Shown here: one piece after another, positions 15,682-17,430 of the stretch
Position numbering within the stretch: position 1 is the first letter of the stretch
Layout of the letters: every line of letters starts with the position of its first letter
Assembly (NCBI GenBank): GCA_036374835.1
Contig: DASUTB010000088.1
Coordinates: 1-17,430, forward strand
Direction of reading: 5' to 3'
Length of the DNA stretch: 17,430 nucleotides
Source of the DNA: DASUTB01 sp036374835
Lineage (GTDB): Bacteria; Actinomycetota; Actinomycetes; Jiangellales; Jiangellaceae
The notes under the pieces: model-generated
The model's database searches: none
What the model saw: the letters and a program-made list of their open reading frames with translations, nothing else
What the model was told of the DNA's origin: nothing
Translations under genes and position numbers: made by a program

Positions 15682-16349
15682 GACTGCTCCTCGATCTCGT
15701 CGACGTACGCCGCCTCGGTGTGCTCGCGGACCTGCTCCGGCGTCACACCCGGAGCGCACTCCTTCAGCCGCAGCTTGCCCTCGGCGAAGTGGAACACCGC
15801 GAGGTCGGTGTAGACGCGGGTGACGACGCCCCGGCCGGTGAGCGGGAAGCTGCACTCCGTCACCAACTTCGGGCGGCCCTTGCGGTCGACGTGCTCCATG
15901 GCGACCCAGACCTCGCGCGCTCCGGCGACGAGGTCCATGGCCCCGCCGACGGCCGGATTCTTGCCGGGCACGTACCAGTTGGCGAGGTCACCGTTGGCCG
16001 CGACCTGCAACGCGCCGAGCACGGTCACGTCGAGGTGCCCGCCGCGCACGATCGAGAAGGACGTGGCCGAGTCGACGATCGCCGCCCCGCTGACCATGGT
16101 CGCCGGCTGTTTGGCCGCGTCCGTCAGATCCGGGTCCTCCCGGCCCGGCTCGGCCAACGGCCCCATGCCGACGATGCCGTTCTCGACGTGCAGGAACACC
16201 TCGACGTCAGGCTGCAGAAACCGCGGCACTTCCAGCGGGATGCCGACCCCGAGGTTAACGACGAACCCGTCCTGCAGGTCCTGGGCGAGCCGTTCGGCGA
16301 TCTCGTCACGCGTGCGCCCGCGCGGCGGTGCGCTGACGGTCTCGGTCAT
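15678..16349 (-). CDS. 3-oxoacid-type CoA-transferase, subunit B
   Basis: A 223-aa beta subunit of a family I CoA-transferase. NLGVGIPLEVPRFL (about 32-45) and HVENGIVGMGP (54-64) are diagnostic; Glu56 of the ENG motif is the expected nucleophile that forms the glutamyl-CoA thioester. GGHLDVTVLGALQV and NPAVGGAMDLV also fit the 3-oxoacid (SCOT/3-oxoadipate) group. With subunit A it moves CoA from a donor such as succinyl-CoA to a carboxylic acid. The ATG at 16349 overlaps the subunit A stop (ATGA), with GGAGGT six bases before it. The precise substrate (3-oxoadipate, acetoacetate or other) cannot be told from sequence, so no gene symbol is given. Confidence 0.93.
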   Translation of the reverse strand: MTETVSAPPRGRTRDEIAERLAQDLQDGFVVNLGVGIPLEVPRFLQPDVEVFLHVENGIVGMGPLAEPGREDPDLTDAAKQPATMVSGAAIVDSATSFSIVRGGHLDVTVLGALQVAANGDLANWYVPGKNPAVGGAMDLVAGAREVWVAMEHVDRKGRPKLVTECSFPLTGRGVVTRVYTDLAVFHFAEGKLRLKECAPGVTPEQVREHTEAAYVDEIEEQS

Positions 16350-17110
16350 GAGGCGACCTCCGTGATATTTGCGGCCTTTCCCACCTTGGCGACTTGCGGC
16401 GATGTGCTCTGGGCGAGCACGACGTCGTCGACGAAGACACTCGCGAGATGGACGTCGTCGGGGTGCAGATCGTCGACCTCGACCAGCCGCTCGACCTCGG
16501 CGAACGTGTGCCGTCCCGACATGCCCGCCGCCGGGTTGAAGTTGCGGGCGGAGAGGTTGAACCGCAGGTTGCCCTTGCGGTCGCCGCGTTGCGCCTTCAC
16601 CAGCGCGAAGTCGGCGGTGATGCCGTACTCGAGCACGTGCTCGCGTCCGTTGAACTCCCGGGTCTCCTTCGGTGGGATGTGCGCCGCCGGCCCGCCGTCC
16701 GAATACCGCAGGGGGAAGGTTCCGTCGGCCAGCATGGTTCCGGCCGCGGTCGGTGTGTAGAACGCGGCGATCCCGGCGCCGCCGGCCCGCAGCCGCTCGG
16801 CGAGCGTCCCCTGCGGGATGAGCTCGAGTTCGATCTTGCCTGCGAAGTAGGCGTCGTAGAACTCCTGGAGGATCGGGAACGACGCGGTGATCCGCCGGCA
16901 CCGCCCTTCCATGACGAGCCGACCGACGCCGGTGAAGTCGTTGCCGACGTTGTTGACGACCACGTGCAGATCCCGGCGATCCAGATCGCACACCGCGTCC
17001 AGCAATGTGTCGGGCCGTCCCGAACTGCCGAATCCCCCGACGGCGATGCACGCTCCTGACGGCACCACGTCTACGGCCGCCAGCACGTCCTCGCGGAACT
17101 TGTCGATCAC
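16346..17110 (-). CDS. 3-oxoacid-type CoA-transferase, subunit A
   Basis: A 254-aa alpha subunit of the same enzyme. GGFGSSGRPDTLLDAV (about 25-40) and PQGTLAERLRAGGAGIAAFYTPTAAGT (99-125, in parts) are the family hallmarks. LVKAQRGDRKGNL also fits. The start is GTG at 17110 with GGAAGGAA five bases upstream; an ATG two bases away hits a stop at once. It is the first gene of a four-gene minus-strand operon (subunit A, subunit B, amidohydrolase, SDR) in which genes overlap or nearly touch. It is slightly longer than usual because of the C-terminal stretch after VFVDDVVLAQS. The SCOT-like motifs argue against the glutaconate-type and IpdA-type branches, though this should be tested by a tree. 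Confidence 0.92.
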   Translation of the reverse strand: MIDKFREDVLAAVDVVPSGACIAVGGFGSSGRPDTLLDAVCDLDRRDLHVVVNNVGNDFTGVGRLVMEGRCRRITASFPILQEFYDAYFAGKIELELIPQGTLAERLRAGGAGIAAFYTPTAAGTMLADGTFPLRYSDGGPAAHIPPKETREFNGREHVLEYGITADFALVKAQRGDRKGNLRFNLSARNFNPAAGMSGRHTFAEVERLVEVDDLHPDDVHLASVFVDDVVLAQSTSPQVAKVGKAANITEVAS

Positions 17111-17430
17111 ATCGCTTCCTTCCGAACTCCCCGTGATGAGTGGCGCACCGGGTCGGAACCTGCCCCGCGCGGCCCCGGTCCGCGCGATCGCTGTGAGCTG
17201 CAGGTCCCAATCCCGGACACCCGGAAGCTAACAACGCCGATGTGAGCCGGGCATCGCTTCTTCCACGTCGTAGAAAGTAACGGGAACCCGCCCGTCCCGG
17301 ATGAGCCTCGACCTGCCTTCCATGCTGTGAAAAGACTGTGGTGCACGTCCCGCCCGGCGATCGATGGTGGTTGTGGCCGCCGATCCCCGGCCCGCCTCGC
17401 CGCCGGGTGGATCGGCTGCGCGCCGCCGTC
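17111..17430. promoter_or_regulatory. Upstream region of CoA-transferase operon, to window edge
   Basis: About 320 bp without a supported gene. It holds the ribosome-binding site of subunit A (17115-17124 region) and a possible -10 TAGCTT (complement of 17225-17230) without a clear -35. A near-palindrome at 17261-17275 is listed separately. At the right edge two plus-strand frames are open to the end, from GTG at about 17339 and from ATG at about 17364. One may be the start of a divergent gene, but neither has a good ribosome-binding site. Confidence 0.4.
17261..17275. promoter_or_regulatory. Candidate operator upstream of CoA-transferase operon
   Basis: TTCCAC-GTC-GTAGAA is a 15-bp near-perfect inverted repeat with one mismatched pair. 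It lies about 150 bp before the operon start. Its outer TTCC...GAA arms and its length match the centre of the palindrome at 1109-1123 beside the IclR gene, so an IclR-type protein may bind it. Inference only. Confidence 0.35.

Noticed and set aside
15720..16760. 346-codon plus-strand open frame over the CoA-transferase genes
   Set aside because: It spans two clear CoA-transferase subunits in antisense and has no recognisable domain.
16346..17110. Assignment of the CoA-transferase pair to steroid-ring degradation (IpdAB)
   Set aside because: The PQGTLAERLRAGGAG segment and the ENG glutamate match true 3-oxoacid CoA-transferases, and no other steroid-degradation gene is in view.

Overview
The window is high-GC DNA with GTG and TTG starts and several promoters that look leaderless. 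It carries a DUF222/13E12-type HNH endonuclease and IclR-controlled catabolic genes. Together these point to an actinobacterium of the Mycobacteriales/Pseudonocardiales type; the genus cannot be fixed from sequence alone. No rRNA, tRNA, CRISPR array, insertion sequence or origin was seen.

Left block (about 1-3520). The first codons of a minus-strand gene touch the left edge. An IclR-family regulator (minus) then stands head-to-head with a tightly packed plus-strand operon of three genes. The first is a 339-aa protein of a conserved family without known reaction (NGP, GPGFRAN and AENEEQSPWEP motifs). The second is an 80-aa CxxC protein that overlaps it by ATGA. The third is a short-chain dehydrogenase (SDR) with an enlarged substrate loop. 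A perfect inverted repeat (CTTCCG-N5-CGGAAG) lies between regulator and operon and is the likely operator.

Middle block (about 3600-13650). This holds unrelated single genes: a two-TM GGDEF protein, a DUF1905 protein, an actinobacterial protein of unknown function, a membrane M48 metallopeptidase, and a PHP-domain metallohydrolase broken by a frameshift. They are followed by a DUF222-HNH endonuclease with an SOS-box-like palindrome over its start codon, an AAA_14/DUF4143 ATPase-nuclease, and a fusion of a pRiA4b ORF-3-like domain with a UPF0158 domain. Several of these are typical accessory genes.

Right block (about 13869-17110, minus strand). Four genes are coupled by ATGA overlaps or a 7-bp gap: 3-oxoacid-type CoA-transferase subunits A and B, an amidohydrolase_2 (ACMSD/resorcylate-decarboxylase-like) enzyme and a second SDR. 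The set fits degradation of an aromatic or cyclic acid via CoA thioesters. A near-palindrome similar to the left operator (TTCCAC-GTC-GTAGAA) lies upstream.

The two catabolic blocks both contain an SDR and have similar candidate operators, so they may belong to one pathway separated by accessory genes. The strongest candidate for undescribed biology is the left operon: an uncharacterised enzyme-like protein with its own small CxxC partner and a dehydrogenase.
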